Source: Pantoea cypripedii
Lineage (GTDB): Bacteria; Pseudomonadota; Gammaproteobacteria; Enterobacterales; Enterobacteriaceae
DNA: 64,000 nt
Direction: 5' to 3'
Assembly: GCF_011395035.1 (NCBI RefSeq)
Contig: NZ_CP024768.1
Location: 592,586 to 656,585, forward strand
Of this stretch, positions 7,101 through 16,160 are shown in pieces. The stretch's first letter is position 1. The number at the start of each line of letters is the position of its first letter. The notes below the pieces were generated by a model that saw nothing but the letters and a program-made list of their open reading frames with translations, did not search any database and was not told where the DNA came from. Both the position numbers and the translations under genes were made by a program.

Positions 7101-7991
7101 ATGAATATCGGAAATCTGGATCTAAATTTGCTGCTGACGCTGGATGTATTGCTGGCGGAACTCAACGTGACGCGTGCAGCGCAGCGTCTTAACCTGACTC
7201 AGCCTTCGGTCAGTGCCCAGCTGGCGCGGCTGCGCGGCATCTTTGACGATCCACTTTTATTGCCGGGGCCGCGTGGTATGTTGCCGACAGCACGGGCTGA
7301 AGCGCTGCGGGAACCATTACGGCTGGCGCTGGAATCGCTGCAACGGGCGGTTGCCCCACCGGATGATTTCGATCCGGCAAAGGCGCATCTCACCTGGCGC
7401 ATCGCTGCCACCGATTATATGTCCTCAGCGATTCTGTTACCGGCCATCAACAGGTTACGTGTCGCCGCACCGGAGTGTCGCGTGGCGGTATTCGGCCTCA
7501 ACCCGCCAATGGTGGCCCAGCAGCTGGAGAAGGCCGAGCTGGATTTGATTTTCCATACCGGTGACCACGCCCCGGAAACGCTGCATCAGCGCAAACTGTT
7601 TAGCGAGCGCTACATGCTGGCCGGGCGTAAGGGGCACCCACGGTTGCGACCGGGGCTGACGCTGGATGAATTTTGTCAGCTGGAACATCTGATTGTCTCG
7701 CCAGACGGCGGAGGCTTCAGTGCCGCCACAGACAGCGCGCTGGCGAAGCTTGGACGCTCGCGTCGAGTGGTGCTGTCGGTGCCGCACTTTCTTTTTATGC
7801 TGGAAGTGCTGGCGAGCAGCGATTTAGTCGCGGTGTTGCCGGAACGGCTGGTGCGCGCCTCCACGCAGTTACAGGTTATCGAGCCACCTATTGAGGTGCC
7901 GGGATTTGATATTTTGATGATGTGGCATGAACGCGTACAGCGCGATCCGGCACATCAGTGGCTGCGGCAACAGATGCTGGCGGTGGTGTAG
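7101..7991 (+). CDS. LysR-type transcriptional regulator, divergent from the quinone reductase
   Basis: 296 residues. The N-terminal winged helix-turn-helix is plain (LDLNLLLTLDVLLAELNVTRAAQRLNLTQPSVSAQLARLR, about 6-45), followed by the inducer-binding fold (about 90-290). The shared 90-bp intergenic region contains ATAGTAGAAATC and GTATCTCAGGTATAG, T-N11-A-like patterns that could be the regulator's site, but no single box stands out. LysR regulators usually activate the divergent gene when an inducer binds and repress themselves. The inducer is probably a quinone or electrophile by association only. Confidence 0.85.
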   Translation: MNIGNLDLNLLLTLDVLLAELNVTRAAQRLNLTQPSVSAQLARLRGIFDDPLLLPGPRGMLPTARAEALREPLRLALESLQRAVAPPDDFDPAKAHLTWRIAATDYMSSAILLPAINRLRVAAPECRVAVFGLNPPMVAQQLEKAELDLIFHTGDHAPETLHQRKLFSERYMLAGRKGHPRLRPGLTLDEFCQLEHLIVSPDGGGFSAATDSALAKLGRSRRVVLSVPHFLFMLEVLASSDLVAVLPERLVRASTQLQVIEPPIEVPGFDILMMWHERVQRDPAHQWLRQQMLAVV

Positions 7992-8072
7992 TCACCTCTT
8001 CGCTAAAAATTCACTTCTCCCCGTTCGAAAAACTGCGCACACTAGCCACCTTTACCATTATGGAGAGATGGC

Positions 8073-9122
8073 ATGACTTCCCGATACCTGCTGGCGCTCG
8101 CGCTGTTTGCCAGCATGGCTGCGCCGCTGTGGGCAGACGACAGCGGCGTTTCTTATAGTCACAAAGACTGGGAGCTGGCGTGCGACAACACGCTGACCTG
8201 TCGCGCAGCGGGCTATAGCACCGAAGAAGGTGCGGGTGGATCGGTATTGCTGACGCGTCAGGCGGGTCCGGACACACCTGTGAGCGGGGAAGTGGTGCTG
8301 GCCGATACCATGGATGAGGAACCGAAACCGGTGGCGGTGCTGTCGCTGTGGATCGACGACAATACTCTCGGTGAACTGCAAAAGACCGATAACGACGAAT
8401 GGCGCTTAACCGAAGCGCAGACGCAGGCCGTGATCACCGCGGTGAAAGGCAGTGGCACCGTCGAGTTTCGCGGAGGTGTCGAACCGTTTGAGCTGTCTGG
8501 CAATGGCGCTTTTGCCACCTTGCTGAAAATGGATGATGCGCAGGGACGTATTGGTACACCCGGCGCGATGATCAGAAAAGGGGATAAACCGGAGAGCAGC
8601 ACGCTGGTGGCGGTGGCGGCTCCGGTGATTCAGCAGGTCAAAGTCATCAAAGCCCAGCCGCGTCCGTTAAGCGCACAGGAGCTGTCATCGGTGAAGCCGC
8701 AGTTGATCGCTTCGCTTACCGATGATGATAGCTGCGATAATCTTGAGCCGTCTGACGATCAGCCAGCCGCTGGAGCTGAACCTATCATGCTGACGCCGGT
8801 CGACGGCTCCCATGTCTTGATTTCCGCCCTGTGCTGGCGCGGGGCTTATAACGAAGGTTATGGCTACTGGCTGATGGACAAACGCCTGCAACAGAAGCCT
8901 GAACTGATCACCGATTCCGCTTCAGACTACAGCGATGGGGTGATTTCGCTGGCACAAAAAGGACGTGGTATCGGCGATTGCTGGAGTACAGCCGCCTGGG
9001 TGTGGGATGGTAAAGACTTCCAGCAAAGCAGTGAAGCGACGACGGGCATGTGTCGTGCGATTCGCGCTGGCGGCCCGTGGCAACTGCCGACGCTGGTGAC
9101 GAATGTCAAACCCGCGCGATAA
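8073..9122 (+). CDS. DUF1176 domain periplasmic protein
   Basis: 349 residues with a cleavable signal peptide (residues 1-21, ending ..PLWA-DD). The rest matches DUF1176: KDWELACDNTLTCRAAGY near 30-47, where the paired Cys probably form a disulfide, and a C-terminal half with CWRGAYNEGYGYWLMD and RGIGDCWSTAAWVWDGK. The family is widespread in enteric bacteria and its function is unknown. The last codons (..GCG CGA TAA) and the stop lie inside a REP-like hairpin at 9114-9135, so the extreme C-terminus may have been set by insertion of that element. A start with GGAGAGATGGC upstream is convincing. Confidence 0.8.
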   Translation: MTSRYLLALALFASMAAPLWADDSGVSYSHKDWELACDNTLTCRAAGYSTEEGAGGSVLLTRQAGPDTPVSGEVVLADTMDEEPKPVAVLSLWIDDNTLGELQKTDNDEWRLTEAQTQAVITAVKGSGTVEFRGGVEPFELSGNGAFATLLKMDDAQGRIGTPGAMIRKGDKPESSTLVAVAAPVIQQVKVIKAQPRPLSAQELSSVKPQLIASLTDDDSCDNLEPSDDQPAAGAEPIMLTPVDGSHVLISALCWRGAYNEGYGYWLMDKRLQQKPELITDSASDYSDGVISLAQKGRGIGDCWSTAAWVWDGKDFQQSSEATTGMCRAIRAGGPWQLPTLVTNVKPAR

Positions 9123-9135
9123 ATCGCGCCGCTAC
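9114..9135 (-). repeat. REP-like hairpin, GCGCGAT arm type
   Basis: Read on the minus strand: GTAG, a short spacer, then GCGCGAT-TT-ATCGCGC. The same element recurs at 45861, 45899, 55471 and 55521. The stop codon of the DUF1176 gene (9120-9122) lies in its loop. Confidence 0.75.
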
Positions 9136-9157
9136 GCGACCATGCGATTATTGGCCT

Positions 9158-9209
9158 GGTCGGCATTAATGCCGACCCTACAAGCGTAGGGGGCGAATTT
9201 ATTCGCCCC
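9158..9209. repeat. Pair of REP-like hairpins, heads facing
   Basis: 9158-9181 reads on the minus strand as GTAG + GGTCGGCAT-TA-ATGCCGACC. 9186-9209 reads on the plus strand as GTAG + GGGGCGAAT-TT-ATTCGCCCC. The two GTAG heads face each other across four bases. Arms differ between copies but remain fully complementary. They lie between the convergent DUF1176 and yecA genes and could also help end transcription there. Confidence 0.75.
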
Positions 9210-9245
9210 AGGGATTGACGCTCAAGACGGTAGCTACGATGGTGG

Positions 9246-9920
9246 TTATTTCATGCAGCACTGCTTGTATTTCTTGCCGCTGCCACACGGGCAGGGATCG
9301 TTACGTCCCACTTTTTCCCCGGCAAAATACGGCACCTGCGGCGCAGGTTCAGGTTGCGAAAGACGTTGTTCCTGCCAGTAATCATGCAGTTGCAACGCCG
9401 CCGGGCGAATCGCCTCAATGCTGGCTTCAAACTCTTCCGGTGAGAAGCCGTCGAGTTTAGCAAAATTCTCTTCGCTGCCGTGCAGGGCGATGGTATCCAG
9501 TGCGGGCTGCTCGGCTTGCGGCAGGGCGGACCAGTCATCCAGCGCGATGCCGCGCATATAACCAAAGCACCATTCTTCCACCACGGTGAATTCCTGGCCT
9601 TCCATCTCCCGCGTGCCGAACAAAGGATCGAACTGGTCCGGGAATTCGCTCAAACGCTCGGCGATATCGTTCATATGCTGGAACGTCAGGGTCATAAAGC
9701 GATCCATTTCGCGCTCGCTGGACCACTTAGGAATGTGTTTCTGGCCGCCCCACATCGCGACCAGCCATTCGCTCGGTTCGATGTCGTTCGGGCCAGAAAG
9801 CAGCGCCGTGAGCATGCCATCCAGCTCGGCGACATCCACCACGGAATGTTCATTGCCGTATTTCTCCAGCATCTCCTCCAGCCAGTTCAGTTCTTTCTCG
9901 GTTAACGGGCCCTGGTTCAT
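9246..9920 (-). CDS. yecA: YecA family protein (UPF0149 plus SEC-C zinc motif)
   Basis: 224 residues, close to the 221 of E. coli YecA. The UPF0149 domain fills about 5-170 (ELDGMLTALLSGPNDIEPSEWL, FGYMRGIALD). The C-terminal SEC-C motif GRNDPCPCGSGKKYKQCC (about 205-222) has the CxC..CC zinc-binding cysteines as in SecA. Recent work on YecA links this family to ribosomes and nascent chains, but a precise role is not settled to my knowledge. It is a single-gene unit converging on the DUF1176 gene. Confidence 0.9.
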   Translation of the reverse strand: MNQGPLTEKELNWLEEMLEKYGNEHSVVDVAELDGMLTALLSGPNDIEPSEWLVAMWGGQKHIPKWSSEREMDRFMTLTFQHMNDIAERLSEFPDQFDPLFGTREMEGQEFTVVEEWCFGYMRGIALDDWSALPQAEQPALDTIALHGSEENFAKLDGFSPEEFEASIEAIRPAALQLHDYWQEQRLSQPEPAPQVPYFAGEKVGRNDPCPCGSGKKYKQCCMK

Positions 9921-10154
9921 ACGGCATCTCCTGCGATCTGTGCTTATTGGCGGGCGAATTGCCCAACGTCGATAACGCGCAATTATAGCGGGAAGCAGAG
10001 TGATTCAGCCATCAATTGCCACTTTATGACTATCCATTGCAGAACCTCTGCTAAAAATCATTTCCCATAACATATTGCCTAACATTATTGGCCCTGATTC
10101 GCGACCAATGTCAGCGTAAACACCGAAACTTGCTGCACAAAGGACGCAACTATC

Positions 10155-11177
10155 ATGGGTATGAGTACCTTGCCGGTACTGGATTTGGCTCTGCTGGAGT
10201 TACCGGCCGCTGAACAGGCAGAACATCTTGCCGGGTTACGGGAAACCGCGCGTGATATCGGTTTTTTCTATCTGGTCAACCACGGCATTAATACGCAGCT
10301 GCTGCACAATGTGCAGAGCCTCACTCGCGCCTTTTTTGCCTTACCGGAGACGGAAAAACAGCGGGTGTCGATGATCCATTCGCCGCATTTTCGTGGTTAC
10401 AACCGGGCAGGCGTGGAATATACCCGCGAGCAACGTGATCAGCGTGAGCAGTTTGATATTGGCGCTGAGCGGGCTGCACTCACGTTGTTGCCAGGGGACC
10501 CGGCATGGAAGCGCCTGCAGGGGCCTAATCTGTGGCCGGAGGCGCTGCCGCAGTTGCGTCCGGTGATTTATGCCTGGCAGCAGGCGATGACCGGGGTGGC
10601 TCTGCGTTTACTGCGTGCCTTTGCCAAATCGCTCTCGCTGCCTGTTGATGCTTTTGATGCGCTGTACGGCACCCATCCCAATGAACACGTCAAACTGATC
10701 CGTTATCCCGGCCAGGCAGTGGATGCGAGCCAGCAGGGAGTGGGCGCGCATAAAGACTCCGGCTTCCTGACCTTTCTGTTGCAGGACCAACAGCCAGGTT
10801 TGCAGGTGGAGGTGACCCCCGGCAACTGGGTGGATGCGTTACCGAAACCCGGTGCTTTCGTGGTGAATATTGGTGAGTTGCTGGAACTGGCAACCAACGG
10901 CTATTTGCGCGCCACGGTACATCGTGTGATCTCGCCACCGGAGCGCAAAGAACGCATCTCTATCGCCTTTTTCCTCGGCGCACAACTGGATGCGCAGGTG
11001 CCTGTTTATCAGTTACCTGCATCACTGGCGGCTGAAGCGCAGGGGCCGACCAGCGATCCCGCTAACCCGCTGATTCGCGAAGTGGGCTGGAATTACCTGA
11101 AAGGGCGTTTGCGATCGCACCGCGATGTCGCGCAGCGTTACTACGCCGACACTCTCAATACCGTTAAATCGAACTAA
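10155..11177 (+). CDS. Isopenicillin N synthase-like Fe(II)-dependent oxygenase
   Basis: 340 residues. The N-terminal DIOX_N segment (LPVLDLALL.., IGFFYLVNHGI) is followed by the double-stranded beta-helix core. The iron ligands are H199 and D201 (HKDSGF) and H256 (TVHRV), and R267-x-S269 (RISIAFF) is the usual 2-oxoglutarate-binding pair. The family couples O2 and mostly 2-oxoglutarate to hydroxylation or ring formation on a small molecule. A MetQ/NlpA-like binding protein follows 9 bp downstream, so the substrate may be an amino acid or sulfur compound delivered by that protein; this is inference. The start could also be the second Met (10161). Confidence 0.85.
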   Translation: MGMSTLPVLDLALLELPAAEQAEHLAGLRETARDIGFFYLVNHGINTQLLHNVQSLTRAFFALPETEKQRVSMIHSPHFRGYNRAGVEYTREQRDQREQFDIGAERAALTLLPGDPAWKRLQGPNLWPEALPQLRPVIYAWQQAMTGVALRLLRAFAKSLSLPVDAFDALYGTHPNEHVKLIRYPGQAVDASQQGVGAHKDSGFLTFLLQDQQPGLQVEVTPGNWVDALPKPGAFVVNIGELLELATNGYLRATVHRVISPPERKERISIAFFLGAQLDAQVPVYQLPASLAAEAQGPTSDPANPLIREVGWNYLKGRLRSHRDVAQRYYADTLNTVKSN

Positions 11178-11186
11178 GGAAAACAT

Positions 11187-11972
11187 ATGCATAAAAAGGT
11201 GATAGCTGGACTGGCGTTATTTTCGCTGATGACCACATGGGCTTCGGCGGCCGCATTGCGTGTGGCGGCCGATCCGGTGCCGCACAGCGAAATTCTCAAC
11301 CAGATCAAACAAACGGATAAGCATCTCGATCTTAAAGTGATCGAACTGAACGGCAACCTCAATGCCAACGAGCTGCTGGCGCGTGGCGATGTCGATGCCA
11401 ACTATTTCCAGCATGTGCCTTACCTGCGCGATCAGGAAAAAGCGCTGGGTGAGAAGTTTGTGGTGGTCGCGACGGTACATATTGAACCGCTGGGGATTTA
11501 TTCGCACAAAATCAAATCATTAAAGGATATCCCAGATGGCGCACAGGTTGCGGTGCCAAATAACGTCACCAATCTGAGCCGCGCGTTGTACCTGTTGCAG
11601 GCGAATGGGTTGATTAAACTTAAGGGAAGTGGCGATGCCAGTACGCTGGTGACCACCGCCGACATTAGCGACAATCCGCATCATCTGAAGATTATTGAGA
11701 TCGAAGCGCCACAGCTGCCGCGTGCGCTGGATGACGCCACTCTGGCGATCATCAACGGTAACTATGCCTTGCAGGCGGGTCTGGTGCCGTCGAAGGACGC
11801 GCTGGCGCTGGAGCAGGCGAAGGGCAACCCCTATGCCAACGTACTGGTGACGACGCCGAAACTGGCACATGACCCACGCATTCTGGAGCTGGCGAAAGAT
11901 CTTGAGTCAAAACAAACGGCTGAATTTATCAACCAGCAGTACAAAGGTTCGGTGATCCCGGTACATCTTTAA
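11187..11972 (+). CDS. MetQ/NlpA-family periplasmic substrate-binding protein
   Basis: 261 residues. The signal peptide (1-21, ..WASA-A) has no lipobox Cys, so the protein should be soluble in the periplasm, unlike MetQ and NlpA lipoproteins. Family marks are DPVPHSEILNQIK near 29-41, ELNGNLNANELLARGDVDANYFQH and VPNNVTNLSRALYLLQ. It starts 9 bp after the oxygenase gene behind AAGGAAAACAT and ends before a terminator hairpin, so the two form an operon. No MetN/MetI-type permease is nearby; it would have to borrow one encoded elsewhere. Ligand unknown, methionine-like by family. Confidence 0.85.
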   Translation: MHKKVIAGLALFSLMTTWASAAALRVAADPVPHSEILNQIKQTDKHLDLKVIELNGNLNANELLARGDVDANYFQHVPYLRDQEKALGEKFVVVATVHIEPLGIYSHKIKSLKDIPDGAQVAVPNNVTNLSRALYLLQANGLIKLKGSGDASTLVTTADISDNPHHLKIIEIEAPQLPRALDDATLAIINGNYALQAGLVPSKDALALEQAKGNPYANVLVTTPKLAHDPRILELAKDLESKQTAEFINQQYKGSVIPVHL

Positions 11973-11980
11973 TTCCTGCC

Positions 11981-12008
11981 ACCACCCGTATCCTGCGGGT
12001 GGTTCTGT
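11981..12008 (+). terminator. Terminator of the oxygenase/binding-protein operon
   Basis: ACCACCCG (11981-11988) pairs with CGGGTGGT (11996-12003), loop of 7, followed by TCTGTGTT. It begins 9 bases after the stop. Confidence 0.6.
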
Positions 12009-12105
12009 GTTATATTTCGCCGGATATATCAGCGCTGATTTTCTCCCAACCCCTTAATTTGACTTAAAAACCTGTGATCTTCCTTTTTATCTCTGAGATG
12101 ACATT

Positions 12106-13287
12106 GTGATGTGGCATGTCTCACGGCTGTTTACGCTGCTGGTGATGGTGGTGTTGCTGAGTGCCTGTGGCACTCTGTCGCAAATCTCCGCGCCGGTGAG
12201 TGACGACGTTTATCTCTCGCACGCCACCTTCCATGAGAATGTCGATGATATGGTGCGGCATTACATGCAGCAGAAGCAGGTCTCAGGGATCAGCATCGCC
12301 ATTATCCATCAACGAGGTGAACCGCAGTTTTACAGCTTTGGCGTCACTGACGCGGTGCATCGCTATCCGATCACCCCGGACACCTTGTTTGCGCTGGGAT
12401 CGCTCAGTAAAGGGGTTACCGCTGAGGTGATCATCGAACTGGTCAACCGTGGCGAACTGCACTGGGATGATACGCTGGCAACCTTGCTGCCTGCCACCGT
12501 GCCACTCAGCGCCGATGCCAGACGCATTACGCTGCTCCAGCTGGTGACGCATACTTCGGGTCTGCCACGACAGGATATGGATTTGCCGATGTTTATCAAA
12601 TTCATGCGTTACCTCGGCAGCGGTGAGAATTTCTATGGCAACCTCGACAGCGATGCGGTGCTGGATTATCTGGCCGATTTCCGTGCACCCCACCAGCCGA
12701 CGGCGCAATATTCCAACCTCGGCTACGCTTTGCTGGGCTACATTCTGCAATATCGTTGCCATCAGAACATTGAAAGCCTCGCGCAACGCAACCTGTTTAT
12801 CCCGCTGGGGATGACCAGCAGCAGCTTTGAAGCGGCAAAGCTGCGCAATTTTCCCTGGCGGGCGCTGGGGCATACGGGTGACCAGCCGAAGTTGATTGCC
12901 CGTGGACAACTGACACCGGACTGGCGATTTAACAACAACATGATGGCGGCAGCCGGTTTGTACAGTAACGCGCGTGATCTGATCCGCTATCTCGGCGCGC
13001 ATCTCAGCGCGACACCCGATCAGGCCATTAATCAGGCCTTCGCGCAGGTTGGGCAGGCTTATCAGCAGCACGGCAATCAGTCACAGAATATCGCCTGGGT
13101 TACCGATCATTATGGTGAGCAGAAAATCACGTATCAGGTGGGTTATATTGGCGGCTATTCCAGCTTTATCGGTTTTGATCAGCACAACGGCAACGCGATT
13201 GTGGTGCTGCAAAATGCGTTTAACTGGAGCAACTATCTCGGCATTGCGTTGCTCAGGAATCTGGCATCCGGGGATCGCCAGCCCTGA
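12106..13287 (+). CDS. Lipoprotein serine hydrolase, beta-lactamase (class C/PBP) fold
   Basis: 393 residues. A lipoprotein signal ends in LLSAC with the Cys at 21, so it should be membrane-anchored on the periplasmic side. The catalytic set of the family is seen: SxxK as S99-L-S-K102 and YxN as Y202-S-N204. A clear KTG-type third box is not evident; VGYIGGYSSF (about 346-355) is in the expected place. This pattern is more like peptidase/esterase members (PBP4*, EstB, AmpH) than a true resistance AmpC. GTG and ATG starts lie next to each other (12106, 12109). Substrate unknown; there is no neighbouring AmpR-like regulator. Confidence 0.82.
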   Translation: MMWHVSRLFTLLVMVVLLSACGTLSQISAPVSDDVYLSHATFHENVDDMVRHYMQQKQVSGISIAIIHQRGEPQFYSFGVTDAVHRYPITPDTLFALGSLSKGVTAEVIIELVNRGELHWDDTLATLLPATVPLSADARRITLLQLVTHTSGLPRQDMDLPMFIKFMRYLGSGENFYGNLDSDAVLDYLADFRAPHQPTAQYSNLGYALLGYILQYRCHQNIESLAQRNLFIPLGMTSSSFEAAKLRNFPWRALGHTGDQPKLIARGQLTPDWRFNNNMMAAAGLYSNARDLIRYLGAHLSATPDQAINQAFAQVGQAYQQHGNQSQNIAWVTDHYGEQKITYQVGYIGGYSSFIGFDQHNGNAIVVLQNAFNWSNYLGIALLRNLASGDRQP

Positions 13288-13460
13288 TGTAACATGGTTG
13301 CTTGCAATTTTGCTTAGCGGAAAAGCGCGATGGCTGTTGTATGCTGTCGGGCGAAATTTGACGCGCAGGTTGCGGGGTGCAAAACGCACCGGGGAACCTT
13401 CCGCGTTCTGCACTTGTCAGTACATTGAACCGGTAATAATCAACCAGAGTGGAAATCACC

Positions 13461-13901
13461 ATGCGCAGGACTCACGCTGTACTTCTTTCTGCAGGACTTT
13501 TTCTGGGCTCGTTAACCCTGACGCCCGCCGCGCTGGCCGAAGGCGAGCAAACTGATAACGTACCCACACCACCGCAGGTGGAACAAACCGCACCGGACGC
13601 GCAGGTCCAGACTCCGGTTACCGACGCTCCGGCAGCTGTTGCCCCAGCACAGCCTGCGGCACCGAATAATTACGATCTGACCACCATCGTGATCGACTAT
13701 AAAGAGTACAAAGTCGGCGATGTGGTGCCGGATCAATATCGTGGTAAATCCTACATCATTGCTGAATGGCAGCCGCGTCATCTGCCGGCACCGCAGGAGA
13801 ATACCCATTGGGCGTATATCAACGCCAACTACATCCTGATCACCAACGATACCGGCAAGATCGTGATGGGTAAATCGGGTGACATTTTCTTCAAAGGCTA
13901 A
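13461..13901 (+). CDS. RcnB-like periplasmic protein
   Basis: 146 residues from the ATG at 13461 (MRRTHAVLL); GTGGA upstream serves as ribosome site, so the GTG at 13449 is not used as start. Residues 1-26 form a signal peptide (..AALA-E). A low-complexity Pro/Ala/Gln linker (about 27-70) precedes the RcnB-like domain: YKEYKVGDVVPDQYRGKSYIIAEW, LPAPQENTHWAYINANYILITNDTGKIV. RcnB in E. coli is a periplasmic modulator of nickel/cobalt efflux by RcnA. Here it is not next to a transporter; the NicO gene is 10 kb away. It converges on the MocR gene with an 11-bp overlap of coding sequence. Confidence 0.75.
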   Translation: MRRTHAVLLSAGLFLGSLTLTPAALAEGEQTDNVPTPPQVEQTAPDAQVQTPVTDAPAAVAPAQPAAPNNYDLTTIVIDYKEYKVGDVVPDQYRGKSYIIAEWQPRHLPAPQENTHWAYINANYILITNDTGKIVMGKSGDIFFKG

Positions 13902-15339
13902 GTAAGCGCGCTAACTGCGCCACTGCGTTGCCGATCTGACTGGTGCTGGTGTTGCCATACCCCAGCACCAGTCCCTGCTGTTTTTCCTCGCCCAGATAAA
14001 ATCCCGATAACGCTCCCGGTGCATAACCCGTTTTTATCAGTTGATCGACCAGCGTGATATCTGTGCAGGCTGTCGGCAGCCGCATCACCAGATGCATCCC
14101 GCATTCTCCGCCGAGTAACGACACCTTAGCCCCGAATTGTTGTATTAATGCGGCGCGTAAGGTGGCCTGGCGTTGACGATACAGACGGCGCATCTTGCTG
14201 AGATGGCGGCTGAAATCACCGCTGCGCAGGAAGTGTGCCAGCGCCTGCTGCTCCGGGCGATTGCCGCCGCGCAGCAATTCATGCAGCGCCGGGCGTAAAT
14301 GCGGCAAGAGTTGCGCGGGTAGCACCATAAAACCCAGACGCAGGGCAGGAAACAGCGTTTTACTGAACGATCCCACGTAGATGACCGGTGTCTGCGCGGC
14401 CATACCCTGCATCGCCGCAATCGGTTCGCCGCTGTAACGAAAATCGCTGTCGTAGTCGTCCTCAATGATCCACGCCTGATGCTGTGTTGCGGCAGCCAGT
14501 AATGCCAGACGGCGTGGCGCACTCATCACCACGCCGGTGGGATACTGGTGGGTTGGTGTGGTGTAGATCAGACGCGGCGGGCGTTGTTGCCAGTCCTCCG
14601 GCTGGGGTGCCAACCCCTGGGCATCAACGGCGACGGGTTCGATGCGCATATCGCCCGCTCGCATGGCGGCTTTGGCCCCGCGATAGCCCGGTTCCTCCAC
14701 CCAGCCGATGTCGCCGGGATTACTCAACAGCAGTACGCACAATGACAGGGCCTGTTGTGCACCTTCGGTAATAACAATTTGCTCGGGCGTGCAGCGTACA
14801 CCGCGCGCCAGTGCGAGATGCTGTGCCAGCGCCTCACGTAACGTTCGCTCCCCGAGAGGATCACCATAACCCATCAGCGCCTGCGGCTGGTGCAGCATCA
14901 CACGATTAAATGCCCGTCGCCACTGAGCCAGTGGGAAGTGCGATAACGCCGGGATGCCGGGGCGCAGAGCCATCTCCTGGTGCAGCGTGCGATGAGAAGA
15001 ACGCAGCTGTGCCACGCGTGCTGCCACCCTGATTTCTCCGTCGTTTGCCGGGGTGGGGGAGTGCGGCGGTAACTGCGCGAGGGGGCTGACGTGGCTACCC
15101 TGGCGATCGCTGGTGAGAAAACCTTCTGCCTGTAGCTGTGCCCAGACGGCAATGACCGTGTTACGCGAAACCTGTAGTTCAGACGCCAGCTGGCGCGTGG
15201 CGGGCAGGCGTGTTCCTGCCGGCAGTTTACCGGCCAGAATCGCCTGGCGGATGCGCTGAAAAAGCTGTTGTTGCAGGGTTAAGGCATCATCGCAACGCAA
15301 TGGGGCCAGGAGCAGGGTGCTGAGATCAAAGGTGTCCAT
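13891..15339 (-). CDS. MocR-type regulator (GntR helix-turn-helix plus PLP aminotransferase-like domain)
   Basis: 482 residues from ATG at 15339; a TTG at 15363 is in frame but less likely. An N-terminal GntR winged helix (QLFQRIRQAILAGKLPAGTRLPATRQLASELQVSRNTVIAVWAQLQAEG) is joined by a linker to a fold-type I aminotransferase domain. The PLP-Lys region is YVGSFSKTLFPALRLGF, the Asp partner lies in IIEDDYDSDFRY and the GAQQALSL loop is present. Such fusions sense PLP or an amino compound (PdxR, GabR, TauR). It is divergent from the acetyltransferase gene at 15447 and may control it, by analogy with other MocR neighbours. Confidence 0.88.
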   Translation of the reverse strand: MDTFDLSTLLLAPLRCDDALTLQQQLFQRIRQAILAGKLPAGTRLPATRQLASELQVSRNTVIAVWAQLQAEGFLTSDRQGSHVSPLAQLPPHSPTPANDGEIRVAARVAQLRSSHRTLHQEMALRPGIPALSHFPLAQWRRAFNRVMLHQPQALMGYGDPLGERTLREALAQHLALARGVRCTPEQIVITEGAQQALSLCVLLLSNPGDIGWVEEPGYRGAKAAMRAGDMRIEPVAVDAQGLAPQPEDWQQRPPRLIYTTPTHQYPTGVVMSAPRRLALLAAATQHQAWIIEDDYDSDFRYSGEPIAAMQGMAAQTPVIYVGSFSKTLFPALRLGFMVLPAQLLPHLRPALHELLRGGNRPEQQALAHFLRSGDFSRHLSKMRRLYRQRQATLRAALIQQFGAKVSLLGGECGMHLVMRLPTACTDITLVDQLIKTGYAPGALSGFYLGEEKQQGLVLGYGNTSTSQIGNAVAQLARLLSL

Positions 15340-15446
15340 GCTGCGCTCACGTGGATCTATCAATAAGTCTGATTGTGGCGCTTTTTAACGAGCCAGCAAA
15401 GTGGCAATCTGCTGTTCACACTTAATCCTGCGACAGGGAAAATATC

Positions 15447-16160
15447 ATGTCTCAAAACACCAATGCTTACGGACAACCGGTGGGTTTTGCGCTGCCAGAC
15501 TGGCAACCGCGCCCCTGGCCGGAATTTATGACTTTTGCCGGTGACTATTGCCGTCTGGAACCGCTCGATGCGGAACGTCATGGCCAGCAGTTATATGCCG
15601 CCTATGCGCAAACCGGGGATGGACGGGACTGGACTTATATGTTTGCAGAACCCTTCGCCACTGAAGAGGCTTATCTGGCTTATGCGCGTAAGATCGAGAA
15701 TGGACGCGATCCGATGCATTTTGCGGTGATTGATCGGCAAACTAACCGGGCGGTAGGTACGCTGGCGCTGATGCGTATCGAACCCAATCATGGTGTGCTT
15801 GAAATCGGGCATGTGGCGTTTTCCCCGTTGCTGAAGCAAACACGTATGGCGACCGAAGCGCATTTTTTACTGATGCGTTACGCGTTTGAGCAACTGGGTT
15901 ATCGTCGTTATGAGTGGAAATGTGATAGCTGCAATCAGCCCTCACGCAAGGCGGCGCTGCGGCTGGGCTTCCAGCTTGAAGGGATTTTTCGTCAGGCCAT
16001 TGTCTACAAAGGCCGCAGCCGGGATACCTGCTGGTTTTCAATTATTGATGGTGAGTGGCCGCAGGTGAAACAGGGATTTGAACGCTGGCTGGCGGCGGAC
16101 AACTTTAACGCTGAGGGGGCGCAGCGCAACCGGCTGGAAGCGCTGCGCCAGGCTAACTGA
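15447..16160 (+). CDS. GNAT N-acetyltransferase, RimJ/RimL-like
   Basis: 237 residues. The acetyl-CoA-binding core covers about 35-190 (CRLEPLDAERHGQQLYAA, GVLEIGHVAFSPLLKQTRMATEAHFLLM, YRRYEWKCDSCNQPSRKAALRLGFQLEG). The extended N-terminus (YGQPVGFALPDWQPRPWP) is characteristic of a subgroup annotated as RimJ/RimL-type protein or small-molecule acetyltransferases. Divergent from the MocR regulator over 107 bp, a gap with no clear operator by eye. The acceptor is not evident. Confidence 0.82.
   Translation: MSQNTNAYGQPVGFALPDWQPRPWPEFMTFAGDYCRLEPLDAERHGQQLYAAYAQTGDGRDWTYMFAEPFATEEAYLAYARKIENGRDPMHFAVIDRQTNRAVGTLALMRIEPNHGVLEIGHVAFSPLLKQTRMATEAHFLLMRYAFEQLGYRRYEWKCDSCNQPSRKAALRLGFQLEGIFRQAIVYKGRSRDTCWFSIIDGEWPQVKQGFERWLAADNFNAEGAQRNRLEALRQAN

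Noticed and set aside
12283..13071. 262-codon frame antisense to the beta-lactamase-fold gene
   Set aside because: The plus-strand gene has a lipobox and catalytic motifs; the antisense frame has neither motifs nor a start signal.
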